The position numbers and the translations under genes were made by a program. A stretch of DNA of 6,021 bases from Leptotrichia sp. oral taxon 215 (GTDB taxonomy: Bacteria; Fusobacteriota; Fusobacteriia; Fusobacteriales; Leptotrichiaceae), in assembly GCA_905371725.1 (NCBI GenBank), contig CAJPML010000077.1:1-6021 (forward strand). Direction: 5' to 3'. Under the pieces are notes generated by a model, which had not been told where the DNA came from, ran no database searches, and saw nothing but the letters and a program-made list of their open reading frames with translations. Below are positions 5,537 to 6,021 of the stretch, piece by piece; positions within the stretch are counted from its first letter, which is position 1, and the number at the start of each line of letters is the position of its first letter.

Positions 5537-6021
5537 ATGAAGGCAGTTGTGTTTTTAAATGGAGAATACACGTATTCTCAGGAGTTTATAGATAGTCTAT
5601 TTGTTGAAGAGACAGTTCTGTTCTGTGCAGATGGTGGAGCAAACTATGCCTATAAATACAGGAAAAAACCATCTTATATAATAGGTGATTTAGATTCCAT
5701 AGATAATTCTGTTCTGGATTACTTTAAATCTCAGAATATAAATATTGAGAAATATAATCCTGAAAAAGATTACACAGATTTTGAATTAATTCTGCAAAAA
5801 ATTCATGAGATGGAAAAAAAGAGTGATTCTAAATTTGCAGCAATAAATATTTTAGGAGCTTTAGGAAAGAGAATTGATTTAACATTGAGTAATTTATTTC
5901 TTATGGAAAATTATCCAAATATAACAGTCTTATCAGAAGATGAGGAAATCTTTTATAAAGAAGAATCTTTTTCAAATGTTACTTTACATTCATCAGAGAT
6001 TATTAAGTTACTGACAAGACG
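5537..6021 (+). CDS. thiN: Thiamine pyrophosphokinase, partial (3' end beyond the window)
   Basis: The predicted enzyme transfers pyrophosphate from ATP to thiamine to make thiamine diphosphate in the cytoplasm, allowing use of salvaged thiamine. The window holds 161 codons, open to the edge; the family is usually about 200-230 residues, so roughly the last quarter is missing. The N-terminal catalytic domain shows the family motifs in order: FCADGGANYAY (29-39), IIGDLDSID (48-56), KDYTDFELIL (77-86) and ILGALGKRIDLTLSNLFL (105-122). The acidic residues of GDLDS and of DYTD are those expected to bind Mg-ATP. The usual GGRxDH reads GKRIDL here, with Lys for the second Gly and Leu for His. The C-terminal thiamine-binding part is only begun. 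The SD AGAGGA lies seven bases before the ATG, and the start MKAVVFLNGEY fits the family. It has its own promoter downstream of the pheT terminator. What follows it cannot be seen. Confidence 0.9.
   Translation, partial: MKAVVFLNGEYTYSQEFIDSLFVEETVLFCADGGANYAYKYRKKPSYIIGDLDSIDNSVLDYFKSQNINIEKYNPEKDYTDFELILQKIHEMEKKSDSKFAAINILGALGKRIDLTLSNLFLMENYPNITVLSEDEEIFYKEESFSNVTLHSSEIIKLLTR

Overview
The window is about 6 kb of AT-rich bacterial chromosome. Arginine is coded mostly by AGA, Shine-Dalgarno (SD) sites are strong (AAGGAGG), and the housekeeping proteins look like those of Fusobacteriota. I think a Leptotrichia-like organism is most likely, from protein resemblance recalled from memory, but an AT-rich Firmicute cannot be excluded from sequence alone. 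There is no sign of a phage, transposon, CRISPR array, tRNA, rRNA or defence system.

Layout, left to right. (1) 1-1021: an AraC-family regulator on the + strand. The called start (TTG at 182) is weak. The reading frame is open back to 32, and a different frame is open from 1 to 51, so the gene probably begins outside the window and is broken by a one-base frameshift near 32-54. (2) 1030-1118: a long hairpin with a T-tract, which probably ends transcription from both sides of a convergent gene pair. (3) 1629-1261, minus strand: a small DUF454/YbaN-type membrane protein. (4) 1630-1815: a divergent promoter region. A very good minus-strand promoter lies so close to the longer candidate ATG of the membrane protein that the shorter start must be the real one. 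(5) 1816-5345: pheS and pheT, the two subunits of phenylalanyl-tRNA synthetase, separated by an unusually wide 113-base spacer holding a 9-bp hairpin. (6) 5407-5464: a strong terminator. (7) 5537 to the window end: the 5' part of a thiamine pyrophosphokinase gene with its own promoter.

PheS and PheT together form the alpha2-beta2 enzyme that charges tRNA-Phe. The flanking genes (regulator, membrane protein, thiamine kinase) have separate signals and no evident functional link to it. I found no undescribed system. The points most worth a second look are the apparent frameshift in the regulator, the pheS-pheT spacer, and the corrected start of the membrane protein.
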